This document shows positions 51,115 to 59,422 of a stretch of DNA of 64,000 nt, in pieces. How positions within the stretch are numbered: the stretch's first letter is position 1; every line of letters begins with the position of its first letter. Where the stretch lies: assembly GCF_902459555.1 (NCBI RefSeq), contig NZ_CABPSM010000001.1, positions 186,001 to 250,000 on the forward strand, in the 5' to 3' direction. The DNA is from Pandoraea horticolens. GTDB lineage: Bacteria; Pseudomonadota; Gammaproteobacteria; Burkholderiales; Burkholderiaceae. A program made the position numbers and the translations under genes. The notes beneath the pieces were generated by a model that was not told the origin of the DNA, did not search any database, and worked only from the letters and a program-made list of their open reading frames with translations.

Positions 51115-51552
51115 ATGCCGAGCCCCGAACTTGTGCCGGGCCTGACGTTCGAGTGGACTTATCGCGTGCCGAAAAAGGCCGTGGTCCCCGAACTGTACGA
51201 CGATGTCGAACTGTGCCGCGATATGCCCGCCGTGCTGGCCACCGGCTATCTCGCGGGCATTCTCGAATGCGCCTGTCTGCAAGCGATTCGCCCCTACCTG
51301 GACTGGCCGCGCGAGCAATCGCTCGGCACGCTCGTTTCTTTCTCGCATCTGGCCGCCACGCCGGCGGGCGACACGCTGCGTATTCAGGGCAAGCTCGTGG
51401 CCATCTCGGGCCGCACGCTGCGCTTCGAGGTCGTTGCCTGGGACGGTCTGGACAAAGTGAGCGCAGGCACGCATGAGCGCGTCATCGTCGATCAGGAACG
51501 TTTCCACGACAAGCTGCGAGAGAAGGCCGCCAAGCTGGGCCTGTCCGTTTGA
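51115..51552 (+). CDS. FlK-like hotdog thioesterase
   Basis: This 145-residue hotdog protein is similar in layout to fluoroacetyl-CoA thioesterase FlK. Candidate catalytic residues Thr43 (LATGYLAGILE), Glu51 and His78 (VSFSHLAATPAGD) line up with the FlK triad Thr42, Glu50, His76, and GTHERVIVDQERF closes the fold. Natural substrates of such homologues are usually other acyl-CoAs. CAAGGAGACG is a strong ribosome binding site. It could clear inhibitory acyl-CoA in the leucine operon. Confidence 0.8.
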   Translation: MPSPELVPGLTFEWTYRVPKKAVVPELYDDVELCRDMPAVLATGYLAGILECACLQAIRPYLDWPREQSLGTLVSFSHLAATPAGDTLRIQGKLVAISGRTLRFEVVAWDGLDKVSAGTHERVIVDQERFHDKLREKAAKLGLSV

Positions 51553-51577
51553 ACCACACGTCGCTCTGCGTCGCCCG

Positions 51578-51829
51578 ATGGCTATCATGATTACACACGC
51601 GTCCCCCGTTCCGTCTCCCTGCACCAATATCTGCCGCATGAATCCGGCGACCGGCTGGTGCTCGGGCTGCTGGCGCACGCTCAGCGAAATCGCCGCCTGG
51701 TCGACCATGGCCGACGACGACAAGCGCCGCATCTGGTCGTTGCTGCCCACTCGGCGCGCCGAGCACGAGGAGCCACCGGTACAGTACCGCCGCATCGTCA
51801 TCCGCGACCCTGACACGGGCAACGCCTGA
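51578..51829 (+). CDS. DUF1289 domain-containing protein
   Basis: This small 83-residue protein has the DUF1289 motif PCTNICRMNPATGWCSGCWRT, containing four cysteines that suggest a bound metal or Fe-S cluster, followed by SEIAAWSTMADDDKRRI. The family has no fixed function. It starts 26 bases after the thioesterase stop; the second methionine (51587) is an alternative start. Confidence 0.88.
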   Translation: MAIMITHASPVPSPCTNICRMNPATGWCSGCWRTLSEIAAWSTMADDDKRRIWSLLPTRRAEHEEPPVQYRRIVIRDPDTGNA

Positions 51830-51862
51830 AGTGCCCCGCACCCTACTCTTTCGTGAGCGCAT

Positions 51863-52294
51863 ATGGGAAAAATCGTTGAAGTCGGCGAGACGTTCTCCGC
51901 CACCCATCACTTCTCACCTGACTCGATCCGCGAATTCTCCACGCTGGCGCACGACTTCAATCCGCTGCACCACGACGCCGGCTACGCCGCCGCCGATCCG
52001 CGTTTCGGGGGCTTGATTTCGTCCGGCACGCAACAGATGTCGTATCTGGCCGCGCTGCTCGCCACGCACTACGCGAAGACAGCCCAACCGCTCGGGCTCG
52101 AATTCGACATGAAGCTGCGCCGCGCCGTGCACGCGGGCGACGACATCACCGTGCGCTGGACGGTCACGGACAGTCTGTGGAAAGAGAAGCTCTCGGGCGA
52201 CATCGTTTCGCTCGACGGCGAGGCCGTCAACCAACACGGCGAGACAGTGATTGCGGCCACGGCCAAGATCCTCGTGTGCGCCAAACCGGCCTGA
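51863..52294 (+). CDS. MaoC family (R)-hydratase
   Basis: This 143-residue hotdog hydratase has the hydratase-2 motif HDFNPLHHDAGYAA, giving the catalytic Asp31 and His36 pair, followed by GGLISSGTQQMSYLAALL. Such enzymes hydrate 2-enoyl-CoA to (R)-3-hydroxyacyl-CoA. It lies between the DUF1289 and MBL-fold genes in the same probable operon. Confidence 0.87.
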   Translation: MGKIVEVGETFSATHHFSPDSIREFSTLAHDFNPLHHDAGYAAADPRFGGLISSGTQQMSYLAALLATHYAKTAQPLGLEFDMKLRRAVHAGDDITVRWTVTDSLWKEKLSGDIVSLDGEAVNQHGETVIAATAKILVCAKPA

Positions 52295-52338
52295 AACGCC
52301 GCTCATTGCCCGTGTCCCCCCTTTCACGAGATACGCCC

Positions 52339-53262
52339 ATGACCTCGCTTGCCCTTCCTGCCGGGCTGCGCGTGTTCGAGCGCGGCTGGCTCTCATCGAA
52401 CAATGTCCTGTTCCTCGGCGACGAGCCCACACTGGTCGACAGCGGCTACGTCTCGCACTCGGAACAGACGCTAGCGCTCGTCGCGCAAGCGCTGCCGGAC
52501 GGTCAGCCGCTCGCGCGGCTCGTCAACACGCACCTGCACTCCGATCATTGCGGCGGCAACGCCGCACTACAGGCGCGCTACGGTTGCCGCACGTGGGTGC
52601 CGGCCGCAGAGGCCGATCCGGTCCGCCATTGGGACGAGCGGCGTCTGTCGTTCGAAGCGACGGGGCAGCAATGCGCGCGCTTCACCTTCGACGACACACT
52701 CTCGCCCGGCGATTCCATGACACTGGGCGAGCGCGAATGGCTGGTGCTCGGCGCCCCAGGTCACGACCCGCACGCATTGATGCTCTATAGCGCCGTCGAC
52801 GGCATCCTGATTTCCGGCGACGCGCTGTGGGAACGCGGCTTCGGCGTGATCTTCCCGGAACTCGACGGCGAGTCGGGATTCGCCGAGCAAGCCGCCGTGC
52901 TCGATCTCATCGGGCAACTCGATGTCTCGCGGGTCATTCCCGGACACGGCAAGCCGTTCGACGATATCGACGGCGCACTGACGGCCGCACGTGCACGCCT
53001 CGACTATCTGCAAAGCGACCCCGCACGTAACGCCCGCAACGCGCTCAAGGTGCTGATCGTCTTTCGTCTGATGGCCGAGGCTGAGATGGCAGGTGCAACG
53101 CTCAAGGCCACGCTCGACACCGCGCGCGCGTGGCGCAGTGCGGCAGCGATGCTCACGCCGCCGTCTGGCTGGCCCGGTCTGCTCGACACACTCGTCGCGG
53201 AACTGGCGAAGGCTGGTGCGCTGCGCTACGACAGCGCAACGGATACGTTGTACGCCGCGTGA
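52339..53262 (+). CDS. MBL-fold metallo-hydrolase
   Basis: This 307-residue metallo-beta-lactamase-fold protein has the metal motif NTHLHSDHCGGN (H65, H67, D69, H70), further ligands in GAPGHDPHALM and LISGDALWERGFG, and VIPGHGKPF. A helical C-terminal domain (about 220-305) follows. It may hydrolyse a thioester or lactone. It is the last gene of the operon that starts at 48532. Confidence 0.87.
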   Translation: MTSLALPAGLRVFERGWLSSNNVLFLGDEPTLVDSGYVSHSEQTLALVAQALPDGQPLARLVNTHLHSDHCGGNAALQARYGCRTWVPAAEADPVRHWDERRLSFEATGQQCARFTFDDTLSPGDSMTLGEREWLVLGAPGHDPHALMLYSAVDGILISGDALWERGFGVIFPELDGESGFAEQAAVLDLIGQLDVSRVIPGHGKPFDDIDGALTAARARLDYLQSDPARNARNALKVLIVFRLMAEAEMAGATLKATLDTARAWRSAAAMLTPPSGWPGLLDTLVAELAKAGALRYDSATDTLYAA

Positions 53263-53289
53263 GCGTCACGCCGCCGCCCAAAAAACAAC

Positions 53290-53317
53290 GCCACTTGCCA
53301 GTGACGGCAAGCGGCGT
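53290..53317 (-). terminator. Possible minus-strand terminator hairpin
   Basis: CGCCACTTGCC and GGCAAGCGGCG pair with one mismatch around a six-base loop. A run of six A to the left becomes a T-run on the minus strand. No minus-strand gene is seen to its right nearby, so its role is unclear. Confidence 0.4.
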
Positions 53318-53527
53318 GAGGACGTGACGTGCCGGACGAGCGCCGCGGTCGCTAACGCTGCGCTCGTCCTGCGCCATCGTGAAACTGACGTCGCCTGGCA
53401 CGCGCTTTTATCCTAGACGCCACCTGCACGCGACCCAAGGGGACTTTCCCTGATACGGGGACATCCAGTGCGCCGGAACCGAAGACTTCTTCGAGTGTCC
53501 GCTCACCGGACAACGGGCGAATCCCCC

Positions 53528-53547
53528 TATAATCGAACGATCGTTCG
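53528..53547 (+). promoter_or_regulatory. TATAAT box abutting palindrome CGAACGATCGTTCG
   Basis: TATAAT at 53528-53533 is immediately followed by a perfect 14-base palindrome (53534-53547), a placement expected of a repressor site. The core AACGATCGTT is typical of TetR-family operators. It precedes the nitronate monooxygenase gene by 75 bases. No TetR gene is in the window. Confidence 0.6.
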
Positions 53548-53622
53548 CGAAAATGGACCACAGCAAATTGCGCGCCGGCGCAATGGGTGCCGAACGCCGA
53601 ACGTCCTGCTCAAGGAGACTTC

Positions 53623-54570
53623 ATGGCACTTCCCAAGATTCTGCAAAACCTGGCGCTGCCCGTGGTGGCGTCGCCGATGTTCATCGTAAGCTACCCGGAG
53701 CTGGTACTCGCGCAGTGCAAGGCCGGTATCGTCGGCTCGTTCCCCGCACTCAACGCGCGCGAGCCGCAGATTCTCGAGGACTGGCTCTCTCGCATGACCG
53801 AGGAACTCGCGTCGTACAAGGCGGCGAATCCGGACGCGGTCGTCGGCCCGCTCGCCGTCAATCAGATCGTGCATCAGTCGAATCAGCGGCTCGAACATGA
53901 TGTGCGCGTGTGCGTGGAGCATCGCGTGCCGATCTTCATCACCAGCCTGCGTGCGCCCCCCAAAGAAGTGCTCGACGCGGTGCACAGCTACGGCGGCATC
54001 GTGCTGCATGACGTGATCAATCTGCGTCACGCGAACAAGGCGCTCGAAGCCGGGGTAGACGGGCTGATTCTCGTCGCGGCCGGCGCAGGCGGGCACGCGG
54101 GCACGCTTTCGCCGTTCGCACTGGTCGGCGAAGTGCGCAAGATTTTCGACGGTCCCCTCGTGCTCTCCGGCGCGATTGCCAACGGCGGCTCGATTCTCGC
54201 AGCCCAGGCGATGGGCGCCGATCTCGCCTATATCGGCACGCGCTTCATCGCCTCGACCGAAGCGAATGCGAGCAACGACTACAAGCAGGCCATCGTCGAC
54301 GCGAGTGCCAACGACATCGTCTATACGAACCTGTTCACCGGCGTGTCGGGCAACTATATCCGCCAAAGCATCCTGAACGCCGGTCTCGATCCGGACGACC
54401 TGCCCACGGCAGACAAAACCGCCATGAACTTCTCGAAGGCGAAGGCGTGGAAGGACATCTGGGGCGCCGGTCAGGGTGTGGGCCTGATGGACGACGTTCG
54501 CCCGGTGGCAGACATCGTCGCGCAGTTGAAGCAGGAATACGACGACACCCGCCGCCGGCTTGCCGGCTGA
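53623..54570 (+). CDS. Nitronate monooxygenase family protein
   Basis: This 315-residue FMN-dependent TIM-barrel protein of the 2-nitropropane dioxygenase family has VVASPMFIVSYPELVLAQC at the start and the FMN/phosphate-binding ILVAAGAGGHAG and GSILAAQAMGADLAYIGTRF. Members oxidise alkyl nitronates, while some have other roles such as detoxifying propionate-3-nitronate. CAAGGAGACTTC gives a strong start. Its promoter carries a TetR-type palindrome. Confidence 0.87.
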   Translation: MALPKILQNLALPVVASPMFIVSYPELVLAQCKAGIVGSFPALNAREPQILEDWLSRMTEELASYKAANPDAVVGPLAVNQIVHQSNQRLEHDVRVCVEHRVPIFITSLRAPPKEVLDAVHSYGGIVLHDVINLRHANKALEAGVDGLILVAAGAGGHAGTLSPFALVGEVRKIFDGPLVLSGAIANGGSILAAQAMGADLAYIGTRFIASTEANASNDYKQAIVDASANDIVYTNLFTGVSGNYIRQSILNAGLDPDDLPTADKTAMNFSKAKAWKDIWGAGQGVGLMDDVRPVADIVAQLKQEYDDTRRRLAG

Positions 54571-54777
54571 GCGCCCACAACAACCCCGCGCTCCCGCACG
54601 CGCCGAGCGTGCGCGGCACCGCCGGACGAACAGCGGGGCACCCAAAACCGACAGCGTGCCCCGTCGAAGCACAAGCCCGGCGGGCGCACGATATGCCATC
54701 GTCTTTCCCGGACTGCCGATAGCGCACGCGTCGCTAACGACACGTACTACGGCAGCCCTTCCAGGAGAGGAGTTGCC

Positions 54778-57000
54778 ATGCCATCGGTTTCGAATCAACG
54801 CGCTATCCTTACCACGCCTCACTACGATCTTCCGCCTGCAGCACGTCGCACTCGTCATTCCACGTCAGGTCGTCTCGACGCATCACGTTGCCGTCATTCG
54901 CCTTCGGCTCGCGAGCATTTCTCCACCACGTTTCTCGCTGCACGATGCACACGTGCATCCACGAGTCTGCGTGAAACGACATCACGTTGTCGGGACGATG
55001 CGTCGTCACAACCCGCCGCCGTCTGGCCCGCGGCCCTTGCGGTGATGCTGATCACCCATCTCGCAACGCCTGCAACAGCAGCGCTCCCGGATCGCGCCAT
55101 CGCCGCCCCCCCACTCGACACCAACCCTCCTGTCGGCGGCCATCTCCCCCGCCAGCCGTCGGATCATTTGCCCGACGGCGGCGTCGCATTCGACCCCGCC
55201 GTTGTGGTGCGGCCCGTGGAACACTCGGTATTCAAGTCCGAATACACGTTTCCCGAGGTACTGCGCTCAGTGAGTTCGGCACGCGAGCCATTTCGTCAGT
55301 TGGGCGAGTCGGTCGGCGACGCCATCGAGATCCTTCGCGGGCACGAAATGACAACGAGTGTCCGTCAAGGACTCACGGTAGGCGGCGAGGTCGTTGATAT
55401 CGCCACGGGGCTCATCCCCGACGTGCAACTCGTGCGACTGCCCGGCGAACTCGCCGGCGTGCTCGCGGACGGCATCGACGGCAAGGTGCCGACCGGTGAA
55501 ACAATTTCCGGTCTGATGCAAAACGGGGACCCGCGCGCATTCGGCTCGCACATGGCCCCTCACGCGAGACGCCGGCTACTGCGCCCGATGCGAAACGAAT
55601 TGCCCGTCGAGCCAGCCGCCCCCCTCAATCGCGGACTTCATCCGGTACCTCGCGCGCAAATGGCCGCTCGACGAAAACCCTCCCCCGAGAATGAGATTGA
55701 ACAGAGCAGAGACGCGACCGCTGTGGTCGATGCGGTTGATGAGCTTGATGCCGATCATTTCTTCCTTGCCGCAGAGCAAGCAGACGACGCCCTGCCCGCG
55801 CCCTCAACGCCACTGCATATCGAGGGCGAGGCAGAGCACCTGCGCGGTTATGAGACAGTGTTCACCGCCGAGCAATTTCCCTCAGGCGAGCACCCGCGTC
55901 TGCTGTTGATCCACGGCGAACGCTACATCGGCGGCGAAGCAGGCTACTACCGTGCGGTGCGCGGGCGCAGTGACGATCATTGGCTGATCGACGCGCCGAG
56001 ACGTGACAAAGCGCAGGTTCCCGTGACATTCGACAGGACAAGCGGGCAATGGCAGGCGCACGCCCCCTTACGCCTGTGCGGAGGCGGTTGCAGCCAAAGC
56101 AAAGGCATATCGACAGACAGTATCGACGGGCGATATTCGGAAATCGAAGCGGCCGTCAGCCACCTTCAAGAGGAGAAAATGCAGTTGGCGATCCTGCACG
56201 GCATGGAGGAGCTGGCCCATATGCATCTACTTCGAACGAACCGTCCCGACACGAGAGGTAGGAGCGACAATTCAATCATGGTCCACCGTGCGGCGTTGCG
56301 CAAAGCGATGGAGCATATCGACCGTTACGCACCGCTGGCAAAGCAGCAACGGCAAGCGGCAGCGGTCACGTCCATGCACTACTACTGGAACCACTACGCA
56401 GAGGCCTTTTGCCACGAGAACGCGGAAATCCTCTTCCATCAGTTGTTGCAGAACGGGGTATCGGAAGACCGGATTCGCATCATCAGCATCACCCCGAAGC
56501 GCCGCTCGTCACACGTGCTCGTGCTCTATACCGAGACGCACGATCTCACCACACTGCTCGATCATGCGACGCCTCAGCCCCCCGTCGTCAATCACCACGA
56601 CGGCATCAGCGGCGTGACGTTCAGCGGCTTCATCTACATAAACAGGGGAACGACGATTCTGCTCGATCCATGGAGTACAACCAAAGCCATTGAATTCTCC
56701 GGTGCGCGCGACGAAAGCGACGTCATGCGAACGCTGGACGACGCCTTTGCGGACATCGGACACCAAAGCGGTCAGCCCTTCACGGTGTCGGTCACCCGGC
56801 CATTCGGCTCTCGCATCTTCGGCGCTCGCCAGCGCAGCATAGCCAGCCTTAGCGCATCCGGCAGCCCGGCAAGGCTCGGAGACGCGTTTGGCGGCGAGGG
56901 CTCGGCCCCCTTGCATCCCGAGCCGTTGAGCAACCCCGAATCCGAGTCGCGCGACAGCGCCGATTCGGTGTCGAACGGCGACGCCGACTCTCCCACCTGA
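54778..57000 (+). CDS. Array paralogue 1: large putative secreted protein with transglutaminase/papain-like C-H-D domain
   Basis: This 740-residue protein is not recognised as a named family. The N-terminal 80 residues are polar, rich in Arg, Ser, Thr and Cys. A hydrophobic segment (AAVWPAALAVMLITHLATP, about 80-98) ends in small residues resembling a signal-peptidase site. A helical region at about 150-256 (KSEYTFPEVLRSV, VVDIATGLIPDVQLVRLPG) is shared with copies 2 and 4. A middle domain (about 345-440) runs from GEAEHLRGYE to LRLCGGGC (C434, C438). The C-terminal domain has AEAFCHENAEILF (C545), SSHVLVLYTE (H579) and ILLDPWS (D630). The tail is Ser/Asp-rich. AGGAGAGGAG precedes the ATG. 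The upstream gap (54571-54777) has no gene. Confidence 0.85.
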   Translation: MPSVSNQRAILTTPHYDLPPAARRTRHSTSGRLDASRCRHSPSAREHFSTTFLAARCTRASTSLRETTSRCRDDASSQPAAVWPAALAVMLITHLATPATAALPDRAIAAPPLDTNPPVGGHLPRQPSDHLPDGGVAFDPAVVVRPVEHSVFKSEYTFPEVLRSVSSAREPFRQLGESVGDAIEILRGHEMTTSVRQGLTVGGEVVDIATGLIPDVQLVRLPGELAGVLADGIDGKVPTGETISGLMQNGDPRAFGSHMAPHARRRLLRPMRNELPVEPAAPLNRGLHPVPRAQMAARRKPSPENEIEQSRDATAVVDAVDELDADHFFLAAEQADDALPAPSTPLHIEGEAEHLRGYETVFTAEQFPSGEHPRLLLIHGERYIGGEAGYYRAVRGRSDDHWLIDAPRRDKAQVPVTFDRTSGQWQAHAPLRLCGGGCSQSKGISTDSIDGRYSEIEAAVSHLQEEKMQLAILHGMEELAHMHLLRTNRPDTRGRSDNSIMVHRAALRKAMEHIDRYAPLAKQQRQAAAVTSMHYYWNHYAEAFCHENAEILFHQLLQNGVSEDRIRIISITPKRRSSHVLVLYTETHDLTTLLDHATPQPPVVNHHDGISGVTFSGFIYINRGTTILLDPWSTTKAIEFSGARDESDVMRTLDDAFADIGHQSGQPFTVSVTRPFGSRIFGARQRSIASLSASGSPARLGDAFGGEGSAPLHPEPLSNPESESRDSADSVSNGDADSPT

Positions 57001-57170
57001 CATGGCCTGGATTCCGTCGCTGCCTTGCTGCAATGCGACGAAATCGATAACGCGCTCAGCCGAAGCGCAAACACGCCCTGTCACCTGATGGCAGTCTTCC
57101 CCCATGGCTGGATCGGCATTGGGACAGTCCGGCCATACCCACATTCCGCCTATCTTCGGGAGGTCATTTC

Positions 57171-59309
57171 ATGCGGTATTCGTCGCATTGTCGTGCGATC
57201 AATGCTCCCCCTTGTTACCAAGCCGACCGTCACCCACCGTCTCGTGAAACACACCCGTTCGCCACACCTGCCTTTCCTCACGCGTTGCAATGCACACGCA
57301 ATGCGCGGAGATGCCCCGGCAGTACCCTATCGCATTGCACCTCCCCTGCAAGTACCGGTTCAGCATCGCCCGGTCCTTGGTCGATCGCGTTTACCGTGAT
57401 GCTGGTCGCCAATCTCATGGCACCCCAAGCCCTGGCAACCCCTATGCTTCCGCGTCGATCAAATCGATGGCGGGAGGGAGATAGCGCGCACGACATCACC
57501 ACAACACTCCCGCCCGGGGAGCCGACGCAAGCGCAGCACGAAATCCAGAGACATCCCCTCGATCGCCCACGGATCAAATCCAACTACACCTTTCAGGAGT
57601 TTCTCAGGGCCGTCGCCGCAGCCAGTGCGCCGTTCCGGAATCTTGGCAGAATGGTGGGCGACGCTTACGAGGCAATGAGTGGCGACGAAGCGGACCCGTC
57701 GGCGATCGCGACGGCGCAGCGTGTCGGCAGCGTTGTCGATGCCGCCACCGGGCTGATTCCGAACGTTCAGATCACCCGGCTACCCGGACGTGTCGCCGAT
57801 GTCGGCGCCGATGCCCTCGATGGCAAGCCGCCCCAATCGTCGAAGATCACCGACCTCCTGCAGTTTGGTGACCCTCGATCGTTCGGGGGTCAGGTGCCTG
57901 CGCCGCAGGACTCGCCGTCAGGTCAACCCGTGGTGTTCCGGCGTGTGCCTGTACTCGAGGCAGCCCCTGCTGACGGCATCGATGCCGGCCAGTTGCCGGT
58001 GGACGGAAATCCGCCGGCAGTGCCGCCGGAAGCGGCCTCGCCGAACGACGACGATCCCCTGGGGCCGCGCGGGTCCGCCGCTGACACTGGCAGCGTCGAT
58101 GACATCGATGCGCTGGATGCTCCCGATGACGCCGATAGCACGTTGCGCATCGAAGGCGAGCGCGAATATCTTCAGGGGTACGAACAAACGCTCCCATCAG
58201 CGCAAGTCACCACCGGTTCACGGCGGCAGTTGGTGGCGATCGAGGGCCGTCGCTATCTCGCCGGAAGATCCGGCTACTACCACGTGACACCCGGGCAAAG
58301 TGCCAACCAGTGGCTGATCAACGCACCGCGCGGCACGCGCGCGCAAGTGCCGGTGACATACGATGCGCAGACGCAGACATGGCGCGCAGACCCACCATTG
58401 CGTCTGTGCGGCGGCGGATGCGGCCCGAGCCGGGCGTCCTCACCGGACAGCGTTGACGTGAGCAAGAACGGCGTCGCCGAGGCCACTCTCCATATTGCCA
58501 ACCTCGACGTGCGCAACGCGATACAGCAGGCCTACGGCGATCTGGCGCACTTGCACCTGATGCGCACCAACCGAGAAGACCTGCGGTCATTGCGCGACAA
58601 CTCGATTGTCGAGCACCGTCGTATTCTGGTGCCGCAGTTGATGCGAATCGATCCGCATTCCACGTTGTTCGAACAGCAACGCGAGGCGGCTCTCATCACG
58701 GCAATCCACTACGACAACTACGTGGATAACAGTCTCCTGGACCTCAGCCCTGAGGCCTTCTGTCAGGAGAACGCGGAGATCCTTTTTCACTATCTGCTCG
58801 CGCGCGGAATTCCCGGCAACAACATCCGGATGATTACCGTAAGGTCGCAAGGCCGGCCGCCCCACGTCATGGTGCTTTATACGGAGTCGGACCCGTTTAT
58901 CGATATGCTCGATCTGACGACGCCGCAGCCGCCCATCCTTGGGCACGATGACGGCATTTCGGGTGACGTGTTTGCGAGTGCTCTCTTCCTGTCTCGCGAC
59001 TCCACCGTGCTGCTCGACCCCTGGAGCCGAGTCAAGGCATCGTCGTTTCCATGGACCAACGACGTCGACGAAGTGAGGCGCGTGCTCGACATCGCATTGG
59101 CCGATACCGCGCGCATTCCTGGCAGCCCCTATACGGTATCCCTGACCCGGCCATACCCCGCGCCTCGGGAGCGCTCCGTATCCTCGAGCGGGAGTTCCAC
59201 CAGCGCGCGAAGCCAAAGTAGTTCGGCGGGTGACTCGATAGGCTCCGGCCCATCTCACCAGAACCCGCTCGACTCATTACCGAAAGGTGGCCGCGACACG
59301 CCGCTTTGA
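57171..59309 (+). CDS. Array paralogue 2: large putative secreted protein with transglutaminase/papain-like C-H-D domain
   Basis: This 712-residue protein has the same layout as paralogue 1: a polar Cys/His-rich N-terminus of about 68 residues, a hydrophobic segment (SIAFTVMLVANLMAPQ, about 71-86) ending ALATP, the helical region at about 136-240 (KSNYTFQEFLRAV, VVDAATGLIPNVQITRLPG), the middle domain at about 325-417 ending LRLCGGGC (C413, C417), and the C-terminal domain with EAFCQENAEILF (C531), RPPHVMVLYTE (H565) and VLLDPWS (D616). GGAGG at 57160-57164 supports the ATG. It lies 170 bases after copy 1 in the same direction. The last 45 residues are Ser-rich. Confidence 0.85.
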   Translation: MRYSSHCRAINAPPCYQADRHPPSRETHPFATPAFPHALQCTRNARRCPGSTLSHCTSPASTGSASPGPWSIAFTVMLVANLMAPQALATPMLPRRSNRWREGDSAHDITTTLPPGEPTQAQHEIQRHPLDRPRIKSNYTFQEFLRAVAAASAPFRNLGRMVGDAYEAMSGDEADPSAIATAQRVGSVVDAATGLIPNVQITRLPGRVADVGADALDGKPPQSSKITDLLQFGDPRSFGGQVPAPQDSPSGQPVVFRRVPVLEAAPADGIDAGQLPVDGNPPAVPPEAASPNDDDPLGPRGSAADTGSVDDIDALDAPDDADSTLRIEGEREYLQGYEQTLPSAQVTTGSRRQLVAIEGRRYLAGRSGYYHVTPGQSANQWLINAPRGTRAQVPVTYDAQTQTWRADPPLRLCGGGCGPSRASSPDSVDVSKNGVAEATLHIANLDVRNAIQQAYGDLAHLHLMRTNREDLRSLRDNSIVEHRRILVPQLMRIDPHSTLFEQQREAALITAIHYDNYVDNSLLDLSPEAFCQENAEILFHYLLARGIPGNNIRMITVRSQGRPPHVMVLYTESDPFIDMLDLTTPQPPILGHDDGISGDVFASALFLSRDSTVLLDPWSRVKASSFPWTNDVDEVRRVLDIALADTARIPGSPYTVSLTRPYPAPRERSVSSSGSSTSARSQSSSAGDSIGSGPSHQNPLDSLPKGGRDTPL

Positions 59310-59422
59310 CCCCGGCTTGACCATCCCCCCGGAGCACTTTCGCATAGGCGGCGCCGATGCCGTCCGTGAGCCGCCGGGGGCTATCCCTCTCAACGCGTCG
59401 CACACCCTACGGAGATGTGGTC

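Larger units (their letters stand above)
53263..53622. other. Regulatory interval without genes
   Basis: These 360 bases hold no supported gene. They contain an inverted repeat (53290-53317) with an A-tract on its left, which reads as an intrinsic terminator only on the minus strand, and a TATAAT box followed by a perfect palindrome (53528-53547) before the nitronate monooxygenase gene. Confidence 0.6.

Noticed and set aside
53527-54858. A 443-residue minus-strand open frame
   Set aside because: It is antisense to the nitronate monooxygenase gene, which has clear family motifs and a strong start site.
59310-59422. Longer start for array copy 3 at 59357
   Set aside because: Alignment of the first 16 residues with the other three copies and the nearby ribosome binding site favour ATG 59423.
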